Assembly (NCBI RefSeq): GCF_007655005.1
Contig: NZ_SZVW01000022.1
Location: 107,723-171,722 of the forward strand
Direction: 5' to 3'
Length of the DNA stretch: 64,000 bases
Source: Streptomyces tibetensis
Lineage (GTDB): Bacteria > Actinomycetota > Actinomycetes > Streptomycetales > Streptomycetaceae
Shown: in pieces, positions 18,060 to 26,383 of the stretch
How the letters are laid out: each line of letters opens with the position of its first letter
Position numbering within the stretch: the stretch's first letter is position 1
The notes under the pieces: model-generated
The model's input: only the letters and a program-made list of their open reading frames with translations
Database searches by the model: none
What the model was told of the DNA's origin: nothing
Made by a program: the position numbers and the translations under genes

Positions 18060-18101
18060 ACTATGGGGCCTGACCACATGGGATGGGGCGTGGGCGCTGC
18101 C

Positions 18102-18107
18102 TAGGGT
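18102..18107 (+). promoter_or_regulatory. -10 box of a probable leaderless transcript
   Basis: TAGGGT ends 6 bases before ATG 18114, identical in hexamer to the box at 17567. Confidence 0.42.
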
Positions 18108-18113
18108 CGACCC

Positions 18114-18914
18114 ATGACCGCGCCCCGTGCCCTTCTGGCTCCCCACGCCTCCCCGCTCGACCTGGGCGGCCGCACCGCGCTCGTCACCGGCGCCGCCGGC
18201 GGCATCGGCCGTGCCTGCGCGCTGCGGCTCGCGGCCGCCGGAGCCAAGGTGAGAGCCGTCGACCGGGACGCGGCGGGCCTGGAGGCCCTGGCCGGCCAGG
18301 GCCACGGCCTCGCGGGCACGGTGGAGCCGCACGTCCTCGACCTCACCGACCTGGACGCCGCCGAACTCGCCGCCGCGGGCACCGACATCCTCGTCAACAA
18401 CGCCGGGATCCAACTGGTGCGCCCCATCGAGGAGTTCCCGCCCGAGGTCTTCCACACGGTGCTCACCGTGATGCTTGAGGCACCCTTCCGGCTCATCCGC
18501 GGGGCCCTGCCCCACATGTACGGGCAGGGGTGGGGCCGCGTGGTGAACGTGTCCTCCGTGCACGGGCTGCGCGCCTCGGCCTACAAGTCCGCCTACGTGG
18601 CGGCCAAACACGGGCTGGAGGGACTGTCCAAGACCACCGCCCTCGAAGGAGCGCCCCACGGTGTCACCTCGAACTGTGTGAACCCCGCCTATGTGCGCAC
18701 CCCCCTGGTCGAGAAGCAGCTCGCCGACCAGGCGCAGGCGCACGGCATCCCCGAGGAACGCGTCCTGTCCGAGGTGCTGCTGCAGGACAGCGCCGTCAAA
18801 CGGCTCATCGAGCCGGAGGAGGTCGCCGAGGCGGTGGCGTATCTGTGCAGCCCGCAGGCATCGTTCGTGACCGGTACCTCGCTCGTGCTCGACGGCGGCT
18901 GGACCGCCCATTGA
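18114..18914 (+). CDS. SDR family oxidoreductase, 3-hydroxybutyrate dehydrogenase-like
   Basis: A 266-residue short-chain dehydrogenase. The NAD(P)-binding TGAAGGIG (about 25-32), the structural NNAG (95-98), the catalytic serine in NVSSVHGLRA and the YVAAKHG (Tyr-x3-Lys) motif are all present. The segment SVHGLRASAYKSAYVAAKHG followed by NCVNPAYVRTPLVEKQ is characteristic of bacterial D-3-hydroxybutyrate dehydrogenases, which convert 3-hydroxybutyrate to acetoacetate with NAD+. The PucR-type regulator and the MHS carboxylate-type transporter that follow would fit uptake and oxidation of a small acid. Confidence 0.88.
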   Translation: MTAPRALLAPHASPLDLGGRTALVTGAAGGIGRACALRLAAAGAKVRAVDRDAAGLEALAGQGHGLAGTVEPHVLDLTDLDAAELAAAGTDILVNNAGIQLVRPIEEFPPEVFHTVLTVMLEAPFRLIRGALPHMYGQGWGRVVNVSSVHGLRASAYKSAYVAAKHGLEGLSKTTALEGAPHGVTSNCVNPAYVRTPLVEKQLADQAQAHGIPEERVLSEVLLQDSAVKRLIEPEEVAEAVAYLCSPQASFVTGTSLVLDGGWTAH

Positions 18915-18972
18915 GCGGCCGGTCCCGTCCGCCCGGGGGAGTTGTCCACAGGGCTGACGGGGCGGCCCGAAC

Positions 18973-20895
18973 ATGGTGAATCCTGTGAGCATGTCCAGCG
19001 ATCACGTGCAGTCCGCCGAAATGCCGTTCCTCGAGCTCCTGGCCCGGGGCGCGTCGGCCGACGCCTATGAGCAGCCGGAGCTGCTCGCGCGTGCCGAAGG
19101 GCGCCCGGCGGAGTGGATCGCCGCGCTCCGGCAGGCCAAGCCGCTCGCCCTGCGCGTACGCGCAGAGCTGGAGGGACGACGCCGGCGCGAGGCCGAGCTG
19201 TCCGCGCTGTTCGAGACCGCCCACGACCTCGCCGGTCTGCGCGACCTCGATGCCGTGCTCCAGGCGATCGTGCAGCGCGCCCGCTCGCTGCTCGGCACAG
19301 ACGTCGCCTACCTCAGCCTGAACGACACGGAGCGCGGCGACACCTACATGCGGGTCACCGAGGGCTCGGTCGCGGCCCGGTTCCAGCAGCTGCGGCTCGG
19401 CATGGGGGAGGGGCTCGGCGGCCTGGTCGCACAGACGGCGCGCCCCTATGTCACCGACGACTACTTCAAGGACGACCGTTTCCAGCACACCCACACCATC
19501 GACACGGGCGTGCGGGACGAAGGGCTGGTGGCCATTCTCGGCGTGCCCTTGACGCTCGGGCACCACGTCATCGGCGTGCTGTTCGCCGCGGACCGCCGCG
19601 CCCGGGTCTTCGAGCGGGAGCAGATCGCCCTGCTCGGCTCCTTCGCCGCCCTCGCCGCGGCCGCCATCGACACCGCCAACCTGCTCGCCGAGACCAGGTC
19701 GGCTCTCGCCGGCCTGGAGCGTGCGAACGAGATCATCCAGGACCGCAGCGGTGTCATCGAGCGCGCCTCCGACGTGCACGACCGGCTCGCCGAACTCGTC
19801 CTGCGCGGCGGCGGGGTGCACGACGTGGCCGCCGCGGTCTCCGAGATCCTCGACGGCACGGTCGAGTTCGCCGAGGCCGCCGCCGCACCCGCCGGTGCCC
19901 TGGAGAAGTCCGGCGCACAGGGACACGCGGTGCTGCACAAGGGCGACTGGGTCGCCGCCGTCGCCGCCGGCGGCGAAGTGCTCGGCGCCCTGGTGCTGCG
20001 CGGGCACCCGGGGCTCGACCCCGTCGACCAGCGCACCCTGGAGCGTGCCGCCATGGTCACGTCCCTGCTGCTCCTGGCCCGCAGATCCGCCGCCGAGGCC
20101 GAACAGCGCGTGCGCGGTGAGCTGCTGGACGACCTGCTCGACGCCCGCGACCGCGACCCGCGCCTGCTGCGGGAACGCGCGGCGCGGCTCCACGCAGACC
20201 TCGACGCCCTCCACGTGGTCCTGGCCGCGCGACTGGAAGGCGACGCGACCGACGCCGACCAGGAGGCCGACGCCCGCAGACGGCTGGCAGCGGCGGCGTC
20301 CCACCTGGCCGCCACCGGGCACGGCCTGGCCGCCGCACGCGACGGCGGCACCGTCCTGCTGCTGCCCCTCGGTCCCGGTGACACGGGCACCGATCTGGCC
20401 CGCCGCGCCGCCCGGCATCTGGGCACGGCGGTCCACGCACCGGTCACCGTCGGCGCCTCCGCACCCGCCGAGGACCTCGCGGCCCGCCCCGAGACCGTGG
20501 CCACGGCCTACGCGGAGGCCCGCCGCTGCCTCGAAGCCCTGCGCGTCCTCGGTCGTGCCGGGGACGGGGCCGCCGCCGAGGACTTCGGCTTCCTGGGACT
20601 GCTCCTGGCCGGCGACCGCGACATCCCGGGCTTCGTCGACCGCACCATCGGCCAGGTCGTCGCCTACGACCGGCGACGTGGCACGGAACTGCTGCGCACC
20701 CTCGACGCGTACTTCACCTGCGGCATGAGCCCCGCCCGTACCAAGGACGAACTGCACGTTCATGTGAACACCGTCGCCCAGCGTCTGGAGCGCGTCGGCC
20801 GTCTCCTCGGCGACGACTGGCAGAGCCCGGCCCGGGCCCTGGAGATCCAGCTCGCGCTGCGCCTGCACCTCTTGTCGGCGCCGGCACCGCACTGA
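18973..20895 (+). CDS. GAF domain and PucR/CdaR-type HTH transcriptional regulator
   Basis: A 640-residue regulator. A GAF sensor occupies about 75-235 (LRDLDAVLQAIVQRARSLLG, AILGVPL, IGVLFAADR). A coiled segment and a central CdaR-like region follow, and the C-terminus is the PucR HTH_30 domain (LLRTLDAYFTCGMSPARTKD, then HVNTVAQRLERV). The family activates catabolic genes in response to small effectors. The start is uncertain: ATG 18973, GTG 18985 and ATG 18991 are close together and none has a strong ribosome binding site. It lies 58 bases after the SDR gene and tail-to-tail with the MHS transporter, making those the likely targets. Confidence 0.85.
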   Translation: MVNPVSMSSDHVQSAEMPFLELLARGASADAYEQPELLARAEGRPAEWIAALRQAKPLALRVRAELEGRRRREAELSALFETAHDLAGLRDLDAVLQAIVQRARSLLGTDVAYLSLNDTERGDTYMRVTEGSVAARFQQLRLGMGEGLGGLVAQTARPYVTDDYFKDDRFQHTHTIDTGVRDEGLVAILGVPLTLGHHVIGVLFAADRRARVFEREQIALLGSFAALAAAAIDTANLLAETRSALAGLERANEIIQDRSGVIERASDVHDRLAELVLRGGGVHDVAAAVSEILDGTVEFAEAAAAPAGALEKSGAQGHAVLHKGDWVAAVAAGGEVLGALVLRGHPGLDPVDQRTLERAAMVTSLLLLARRSAAEAEQRVRGELLDDLLDARDRDPRLLRERAARLHADLDALHVVLAARLEGDATDADQEADARRRLAAAASHLAATGHGLAAARDGGTVLLLPLGPGDTGTDLARRAARHLGTAVHAPVTVGASAPAEDLAARPETVATAYAEARRCLEALRVLGRAGDGAAAEDFGFLGLLLAGDRDIPGFVDRTIGQVVAYDRRRGTELLRTLDAYFTCGMSPARTKDELHVHVNTVAQRLERVGRLLGDDWQSPARALEIQLALRLHLLSAPAPH

Positions 20896-20920
20896 CCCCC
20901 GTACGCGGGACGTACGGGGG
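20896..20920. terminator. Bidirectional hairpin between convergent genes
   Basis: A perfect 9-bp stem (CCCCCGTAC/GTACGGGGG) with a 7-base loop starts right after the regulator stop codon and lies before the transporter stop on the other strand. No U-tract, as is usual in Streptomyces. Confidence 0.7.
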
Positions 20921-20941
20921 CCGAAGGCCGCGGGTTCTCGG

Positions 20942-22339
20942 TCAGGCGGTGCGGGCGTCCTCCGTGGCGGCGTCCCTCAGGTCCGCTCCTCGGTCGGAGG
21001 GAAGCACGGCGTCGGCGTCGGCCAGGTCCCGGTGCCGGGTCTCCTCGGCCGCCGCCACCGCGATGACCGTGAGTACCGCGGCGGCGATGACGTACAGGGC
21101 GATCGGTGTGGAGCTGCCGTAGTCGGACAGCAGCGCGGTGGCGATGAGCGGGGCGGGCGCACCCGCCGCGACCGAGGCGAACTGAGCGCCGATCGAGGCA
21201 CCGGAGTAGCGCATCCGCGTCGCGAACATCTCGGAGAAGAACGCGGCCTGAGGCGCGTACATCGCCCCGTGCAGGACCAGCCCGACGGTGACGGCGAGGA
21301 TCAGGCTGCCGAAACCGCCGGTGTCGATCAGCGAGAAGAACGGGAACATCCACAGCCCGACACCGACCGCACCCATGAGATACACGGGCCGGCGGCCGAT
21401 CCGGTCGGAGAGCGCGCCCCACGCCGGGATGACCGCGAAGTGCACGGCCGAGGCGATCAGCACCGCGTTCAGCGCGGTCTGCTTGGAGACGCCGGCCGAG
21501 GTGGTGGCGTAGACGAGGATGAAGGCGGTGATGACGTAATAACTGATGTTCTCCGCCATGCGTGCCCCCATCGCGACCAGGACGTCACGCCAGTGGTGTC
21601 GCAGCACGGAGACGAGCGGCAGCTTCTCGGCGTCCGCCGCCGCGTCCGCCTTGCGGGCCTCGGCCTGCGCCAACGCCTCCTTGAAGACGGGCGATTCATC
21701 GACAGACAGACGAATCCACAAACCGACGATCACCAGCACCCCGGAGAACAGGAACGGCACCCGCCAGCCCCAACTGCCGAACGCGGCGTCCGACAACAGG
21801 GCCGTGAGCAGCGACAGCACACCGGTGGCGAGGAGTTGCCCCGCCGGCGCGCCGGTCTGCGGCCACGACGCCCAGAACCCGCGCCGCCGAGCGTCCCCGT
21901 GCTCCGACACCAGCAGTACGGCACCGCCCCACTCACCGCCGAGCGCGAATCCCTGGACCAGCCGGAGCACGGTGAGCAACACCGGCGCGGCCGTCCCGAT
22001 GGAGGCGTGCGTCGGCAGCAGCCCGATCGCGAAGGTCGCGCCGCCCATCAGCAGCAGACTCAGCACCAGCAGCTTCTTGCGCCCGAGCCGGTCGCCGTAG
22101 TGCCCGAACACCAGCGCGCCCAGCGGCCGGGCGGCGAACCCGACCGCGTAGGTCAGGAACGACAGCAGTGTGCCGACGAGCGGGTCGGAGTCCGGGAAGA
22201 ACAGCTTGTTGAACACGAGGGCCGCGGCGGAGCCGTAGAGGAAGAAGTCGTACCACTCGATGGTGGTGCCGATGAGGGACGCGGCGACGATGCGCTTGAG
22301 GCTGGCGGGGGGTGGGGGAGCGGTTGCTGCGGAGGCCAT
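20942..22339 (-). CDS. MFS transporter, metabolite:H+ symporter (MHS) family
   Basis: A 465-residue, 12-helix secondary transporter. The head GTTIEWYDFFLYGSAAALVF, the loop GHYGDRLGRKK and RLVQGFALGGEWGGAVLL are signatures of the MHS family, which imports carboxylates such as shikimate, citrate, alpha-ketoglutarate or betaine/proline with protons. ATG 22339 was chosen because GAGGAAG lies about 9 bases upstream. Convergent with the PucR-type regulator and near the hydroxybutyrate dehydrogenase-like gene, which suggests a small acid as substrate (inference). Confidence 0.88.
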   Translation of the reverse strand: MASAATAPPPPASLKRIVAASLIGTTIEWYDFFLYGSAAALVFNKLFFPDSDPLVGTLLSFLTYAVGFAARPLGALVFGHYGDRLGRKKLLVLSLLLMGGATFAIGLLPTHASIGTAAPVLLTVLRLVQGFALGGEWGGAVLLVSEHGDARRRGFWASWPQTGAPAGQLLATGVLSLLTALLSDAAFGSWGWRVPFLFSGVLVIVGLWIRLSVDESPVFKEALAQAEARKADAAADAEKLPLVSVLRHHWRDVLVAMGARMAENISYYVITAFILVYATTSAGVSKQTALNAVLIASAVHFAVIPAWGALSDRIGRRPVYLMGAVGVGLWMFPFFSLIDTGGFGSLILAVTVGLVLHGAMYAPQAAFFSEMFATRMRYSGASIGAQFASVAAGAPAPLIATALLSDYGSSTPIALYVIAAAVLTVIAVAAAEETRHRDLADADAVLPSDRGADLRDAATEDARTA

Positions 22340-22901
22340 GGGCGCCACTTCCTCGTGTGCGGTGGGGACGGGTGGGTGTTCGCACACGGTAGGAATCCGC
22401 AGGTCAGTGGCACATGTGGTGGGACTACATAGTTCGGGGGCGGGCTGTGCGTGCTGCACCTATGTAGGGGTTCGTAGGCCATTTCGAGGGCTTGATCGGT
22501 GGCAGATCAGACAGTGTCTGGGGTGCGCGCTTCAGGGCGATTTGGCGATCGCGTGTTGACTCCTGTGCTGGTTCGGTGCTGACTGAAAGCGCACGTCATC
22601 ACCCGTTGCCACCTCTCCCGTGCTGACTTGGCACTGACTACGCTGCGTTGAACTCATGGTGGCCGGTGTGGCCGGTGGATGGGCCGGCGTCCGCGAGCGA
22701 TCACTGTCAGCGTGGTTGCGTGAGAGGGCATGGTTCGGCGAACTGTCCGTGAGCCTCGGAAGCCCGCTAACCGGCGCTGCGCTCTGGTGATCCGAGGCCT
22801 GCCACCTCGACAACGCACCCTTCGGCCCGCCGCCCCCGCACACCCACGCGCCGTACGGGCTGGGAGATGGCCACACTGCGACCCACTCGCCGCATGGCCC
22901 G
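22340..22901. other. Non-coding interval with TGCTGAC heptamers
   Basis: About 560 bases with lower GC than the neighbours and no gene I can support. It contains TGCTGAC at 22577 and 22621 and several TTGAC/CTGAC relatives. Probably the edge of an old insertion; the promoter of the transporter gene must lie in its left part. Confidence 0.4.
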
Positions 22902-23072
22902 TTCCATTTGTTCTGGAGCTGGATCGGGCGATCTCAAGAGGAGATCGTACAGGCGCGTCGGGGCTGGATGGAAGGCTCCCGATTCGGCGAGGTGAAGGCG
23001 TACGACGGGGCTCCAGTGCCCGCACCGGAGCTGCTGGCGGTGCCGTTGAAACCGCGAGGAAGGGTGCGCTGA
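22902..23072 (+). pseudogene. Pirin family protein, 3' fragment
   Basis: One frame encodes FHLFWSWIGRSQEEIVQARR followed by W, then RFGEVKAYDG and APVPAPEL, ending PLKPRGRVR and a stop. This matches the C-terminus of actinobacterial pirins (a W/FxGR...EEIvxAR..W...RFGxVxgY.G..iPAP..P..pLKPRGR pattern). Upstream the frame stays open for some 30 codons but loses similarity, and there is no start codon. The N-terminal metal-binding cupin is absent, so this is a non-functional remnant. Confidence 0.65.
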
Positions 23073-23439
23073 ACTGCGGGAAGCGTCGGCGTGGGTGACA
23101 GCCAGGCGGAAGGCGGTGGGGTGATTCTCACTGTCTTTCACCCGCCGGCCTGAAGGTGTCCGAACAGGGCCGACTCAGTCCGGTGCGCTTGGCGATTCCA
23201 AAGTGTGGCTGTCTATGAGCGGCTGTGGCAGGACTCTTGCTGACCTGATGCTGACTTTGCTGACGTCTCGTCAGGCTGGGGTGGGGGCTCTTTCCCCAGC
23301 TTCGGCGCTGCATTGACGTTTACAGGTCCGGCGAGTGTCCGGACCTGTCGCCGTTCCGTGAACCGTGGTTCTGGATCACTTTCCGTGCCAGAGCCACGGA
23401 GGGTCACCACAACCGCGATCACGAACGGCCGTGGGTGAT

Positions 23440-24690
23440 GTGTTCCTCCAGGACCTGTGGTTCCACCGGGTCGAAGGCGTTGTGCTCGAAAATGTAGTGG
23501 TCGACGGCGAGTTGGTGATCGTGCCAGCCCGCGCGTCGGCGGAGCGGGCTGTGTGTCCTGCTTGCTCGACGACGTCGGGCCGAGTGCGCAGCCGATACGT
23601 ACGCCGCCTCGCCGACACCGCGGTCGGCGGGCGTCACGTGGTGATCGAGTTACAGGTCCGGCGGTTCCGCTGCCGCGACCGCGACGGCCGGCAGGCCACG
23701 TTCGCCGAGCAGGTCGAGGGGCTGACTGCCGGCATGGGAGACGAAGCGCCGGGCTGCAGACGGTGCTGCAACAGGTGGCCGTGATGCTGGCGGGCCGGGC
23801 CGGCGCCCGCTTGGCGGACACGCTCGCGGTCCGGGCGAGCAGGTCGACGCTCCTGCGGGTGATCGCCGCCTGCCGGATCCGCAAGTGCACACACCACGGG
23901 TGCTCGGAGTGGACGAGTTCGCCCTGCGCAAGGGACACAATTAACGGCACGATCCTGGTGGACATCCACACGCGCCGTCAGGTTGACCTGTTGCCCGACC
24001 GGGCCACGGCAACGGTTGCCGCCTGGCTCACCGACCACCCCGGCGTCGAGGTGATATGCCGTGACCGGTCGACCGCTTACGCCGAGGCCGGACGGCTCGG
24101 CGCCCCGGAGGCGATCCACGTCGCGGACCGGTGGCACATCTGGAAAAAACCTGGTGGAAGCCGTCGAGAAGACGGTCATCCAGCACCGCGCCCTGTTGCG
24201 CGAGCCGGAGGAAACTCCCCCGGTCCGCGCTGAGCTCCTCGAGAACCCGGCCCGTATGCCGCGTCCCCTGGATGAACCACGACAGTCAGGTCGTCTGTCC
24301 GACCGGGTGCGGGAGCAGCACGCGGCCGTCCATGCCCTGGTGGATGAGGGGCTCGGGTTGCGGTCGGTCGCCCGCCAGCTGGGCCTGGCCCGCCACACCG
24401 TCCGCCGACTCGCGAATGCGGCCACCGCGGACGAGCTCCTGGTCGGACGGTGGACCGGCAGGACCAGCATCCTCGATCCCTGCAGGCCCTACATGCATCA
24501 GCGGTGGGCGGAGGGCTGCACCGTCGCCCGCCGCCTGTTCGAGGAAGTTCGCGAGCGCGGCTATCCCGGTGGCGAGAGCGTCGTGAAGAAGTACGTGCAG
24601 CGGCTCCGCGAAGCCTTCCCGCACGACGATCCGCCCCGCAAAGCGCCGTCCGTGCGGGACGTGACCACGTTTCCGCGGATCGGATGCCTT
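23440..24690 (+). pseudogene. ISL3 family transposase, frameshifted and 3'-truncated
   Basis: Pieces of one transposase lie in successive frames: LQDLWFHRVEGVVLENVVVD and a Cys zinc knuckle (VCPACS), then TVLQQVAVMLAGRAGARLAD and ASRSTLLRVIAA, then RVLGVDEFALRKGH, then GTILVDIHTRRQVDLLPDR through ADRWHIWK, then NLVEAVEKTV to the HTH-like LGLRSVARQLGLARHTVRRL. Frame changes fall near 23730, 23868, 23942 and 24148 (an A6 run). The usual C-terminal quarter is missing. Family members are about 500-550 residues. The DDE-type catalytic core is thus broken and the element cannot transpose. It includes a TTA codon at 23650. Confidence 0.85.
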
Positions 24691-24721
24691 GTTTACTTGC
24701 TGAAAAGCTGTCCGGGGCGAA

Positions 24722-24738
24722 TCCGGTTCGAATCCGGG
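24722..24738 (+). other. tRNA T-arm-like sequence
   Basis: TCCGGTTCGAATCCGGG folds as a 5-bp stem with the seven-base TTCGAAT loop, as in a tRNA T-arm. No matching D-arm, anticodon arm or acceptor strand lies upstream, so this is not a complete tRNA. It could be a tRNA 3'-end fragment left by an integrative element (inference) or chance. Confidence 0.3.
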
Positions 24739-24904
24739 CTGTAGGTCTCGTCGTTTCCGTTTGCGATGTATGCGTCATATCGGGCATTCCGGGTGTCGAA
24801 TGTGGTCCAGTGCCGTTTTGGAGGAGACATCTCGGACTCTGATGCGCTCGGAAGTACATGTGCGGGGTGTCCTCTTGTCGGCCCTCTGTAGTGGGCCCGC
24901 TCCT

Positions 24905-25060
24905 TCGGCGACCTGCGCCACGCGGGCGTGGAGGGCACCGGCTCCCACGGTGCGGCCCGGTGCCGGTACCTGCTCGCCCAGAACGTTCAAGTGATCGAGG
25001 TGAACCGACCGGACCGCGCCGCCCGTCGTCGGTCGGGCGGAGCGACGAGGTGCTGCGAAC
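24905..25060 (+). pseudogene. IS110 family transposase, N-terminal fragment
   Basis: The frame reads VEGTGSHGAARCRYLLAQNV then QVIEVNRPDRAARRRSG, which matches the IS110 transposase segment VEGTGSYGAGLARxLxxxGxxVxEVNRPDRxxRRRxGKSD. A shift to another frame restores GRSDEV a few bases later. Neither end of the element nor the rest of the transposase is present. Confidence 0.7.
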
Positions 25061-25231
25061 GGCCGACCAGGTCGGCGTAGTGGTTGTCCCGGTGGACCAC
25101 CGGCCGGCACCGCCGTTCCTGGCCGGACAGGCAAACTCCCCTCGTCGGCGCCCGACACCCGTCGAAGACTGCAGCAGGTCGGCGCCGTGGAGGGCGGCGG
25201 GACCTGCCGACATGAATCCTCACGGCACCCC

Positions 25232-25260
25232 TTGACGTCGAGAGTGTTAGCGCTAACACT
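25232..25260 (+). promoter_or_regulatory. Promoter with overlapping LacI-type operator (O1) of the sugar operon
   Basis: AGTGTTAGCGCTAACACT (25243-25260) is a perfect 18-bp palindrome of the GTTAGCGCTAAC type used by actinobacterial LacI regulators. A TTGACG -35 (25232-25237) is immediately upstream and TAACAC (25254-25259) can serve as -10 at 16-base spacing, so a bound repressor would block polymerase. The start of the first permease gene is 125 bases downstream. Confidence 0.75.
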
Positions 25261-25383
25261 CATCCTCGCATCGCTGAAACACAGCCGCGCAGCCGCGCCG
25301 CGAGCCCCACCTCAGGCGGTCTGTTCTTCCCAAACTCTGGCCGTTGCTCTAGCCGCATCGGACGAGTCGCCCGACGGAGCAAA

Positions 25384-25399
25384 ATGTGACCGATAACAT
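25384..25399 (+). promoter_or_regulatory. Second LacI-type operator-like site (O2) at the permease start codon
   Basis: ATGTGACCGATAACAT is symmetric at 6 of 8 pairs and differs at a single base from the site at 29877. It overlaps the GTG start of the first permease gene. Together with O1 it could allow looping repression (inference). Confidence 0.5.
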
Positions 25400-26369
25400 G
25401 TCTGTCGCCGTGTCTTCCCCCTTGGTGGACCGCGGCCACCGCCCACCGGCTGTGCCTCCGGGAGCGCCGGCAGTTGAACGCCATCGAAGGCGGAGCCGCA
25501 TCCGCGCCACGGTCGAGGCGTACGTCCTGCTCGCGCCGAGCCTCGCCGGGCTCGCGCTCTTCCTGGTGGCGCCGATCGTCGGCGTCGTCGTCATCAGCTT
25601 CTTCGACTGGAACCTGATGGGCGCCCCGCACTTCGTGGGACTGGCGAACTACCGCGAGATGATGGGCGACAGCGAGGTGTGGCGCGCGATGCGCAACACC
25701 ACCTACTACGTGGTGCTGAACATTCCCGCGCAGACCGTGCTGGCACTGCTGCTCGCCCTTGCGATGAACCGCAAGCTGCGCGGCGGCAAGGCGTTCCGGG
25801 TGCTGTTCGTCCTGCCGTGGATGGCCATGCCGGTGGCCCTCGGCATCGTCTGGAGCTGGGCGTTCGACCCGCAGCACGGCGTGGTCAATCAGTTCCTCGC
25901 CCTGTTCGGCGTGGACGGCCCGGCCTGGCTGTCGTCCACCACCTGGGCCATGCCGGTGCTGGCTTCGGTCAACATCTGGCAATACACCGGCTACACCATG
26001 CTGTTCCTTCTGGCGGGCCTGCAGGCGATCCCGGAGTCACTCTACGAGGCGGCCGACATGGACGGGGCAGGGCCCGTGCTCCGCTTCTTCCGGATCACGC
26101 TGCCCCTGCTCCGGCCCTCGATGTTTTTTGTCCTGGTCACCAACACCATCGGGTCGTTCCAGATGTTCGATACCGTCTACGTGATGACCCAGGGCGGGCC
26201 GGGCGGGTCGACGGACACGATGAACTACCACATCTACCAGCAGGCCTTCCAGCTGTTCCGCACCGGCTACGCCTCGGCGCTGGCGATGCTGCTGTTCGCC
26301 GTGATCCTGCTGGTGACGGCCGTCCAGGTCCTGTACTTCCGCAAGCGCACCGTCTACGACTTCAGCTGA
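25386..26369 (+). CDS. Sugar ABC transporter permease, MalF/UgpA type
   Basis: A 327-residue inner-membrane subunit of a CUT1-type sugar importer. After a polar, proline-rich N-terminal tail come six membrane helices. The EAA loop that docks on the ATPase reads EAADMDGAGPVLRFFRITLP. The family tail motif TVYDFS-like ending is present. The GTG at 25386 has GGAG 6 bases upstream; ATG 25398 is an alternative without such a site. First gene of the LacI-controlled operon. No ATP-binding subunit is encoded nearby; Streptomyces CUT1 systems usually share MsiK. Confidence 0.92.
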   Translation: MTDNMSVAVSSPLVDRGHRPPAVPPGAPAVERHRRRSRIRATVEAYVLLAPSLAGLALFLVAPIVGVVVISFFDWNLMGAPHFVGLANYREMMGDSEVWRAMRNTTYYVVLNIPAQTVLALLLALAMNRKLRGGKAFRVLFVLPWMAMPVALGIVWSWAFDPQHGVVNQFLALFGVDGPAWLSSTTWAMPVLASVNIWQYTGYTMLFLLAGLQAIPESLYEAADMDGAGPVLRFFRITLPLLRPSMFFVLVTNTIGSFQMFDTVYVMTQGGPGGSTDTMNYHIYQQAFQLFRTGYASALAMLLFAVILLVTAVQVLYFRKRTVYDFS

Positions 26370-26383
26370 GGACGGCCACGATC

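Noticed and set aside
24661..24745. Complete tRNA gene at the T-arm-like sequence
   Set aside because: No acceptor, D or anticodon stem of the right size can be formed upstream of the T-arm-like hairpin.
26037..26231. Small minus-strand frames inside the permease genes
   Set aside because: All are antisense shadows of membrane-protein genes with conserved EAA loops.
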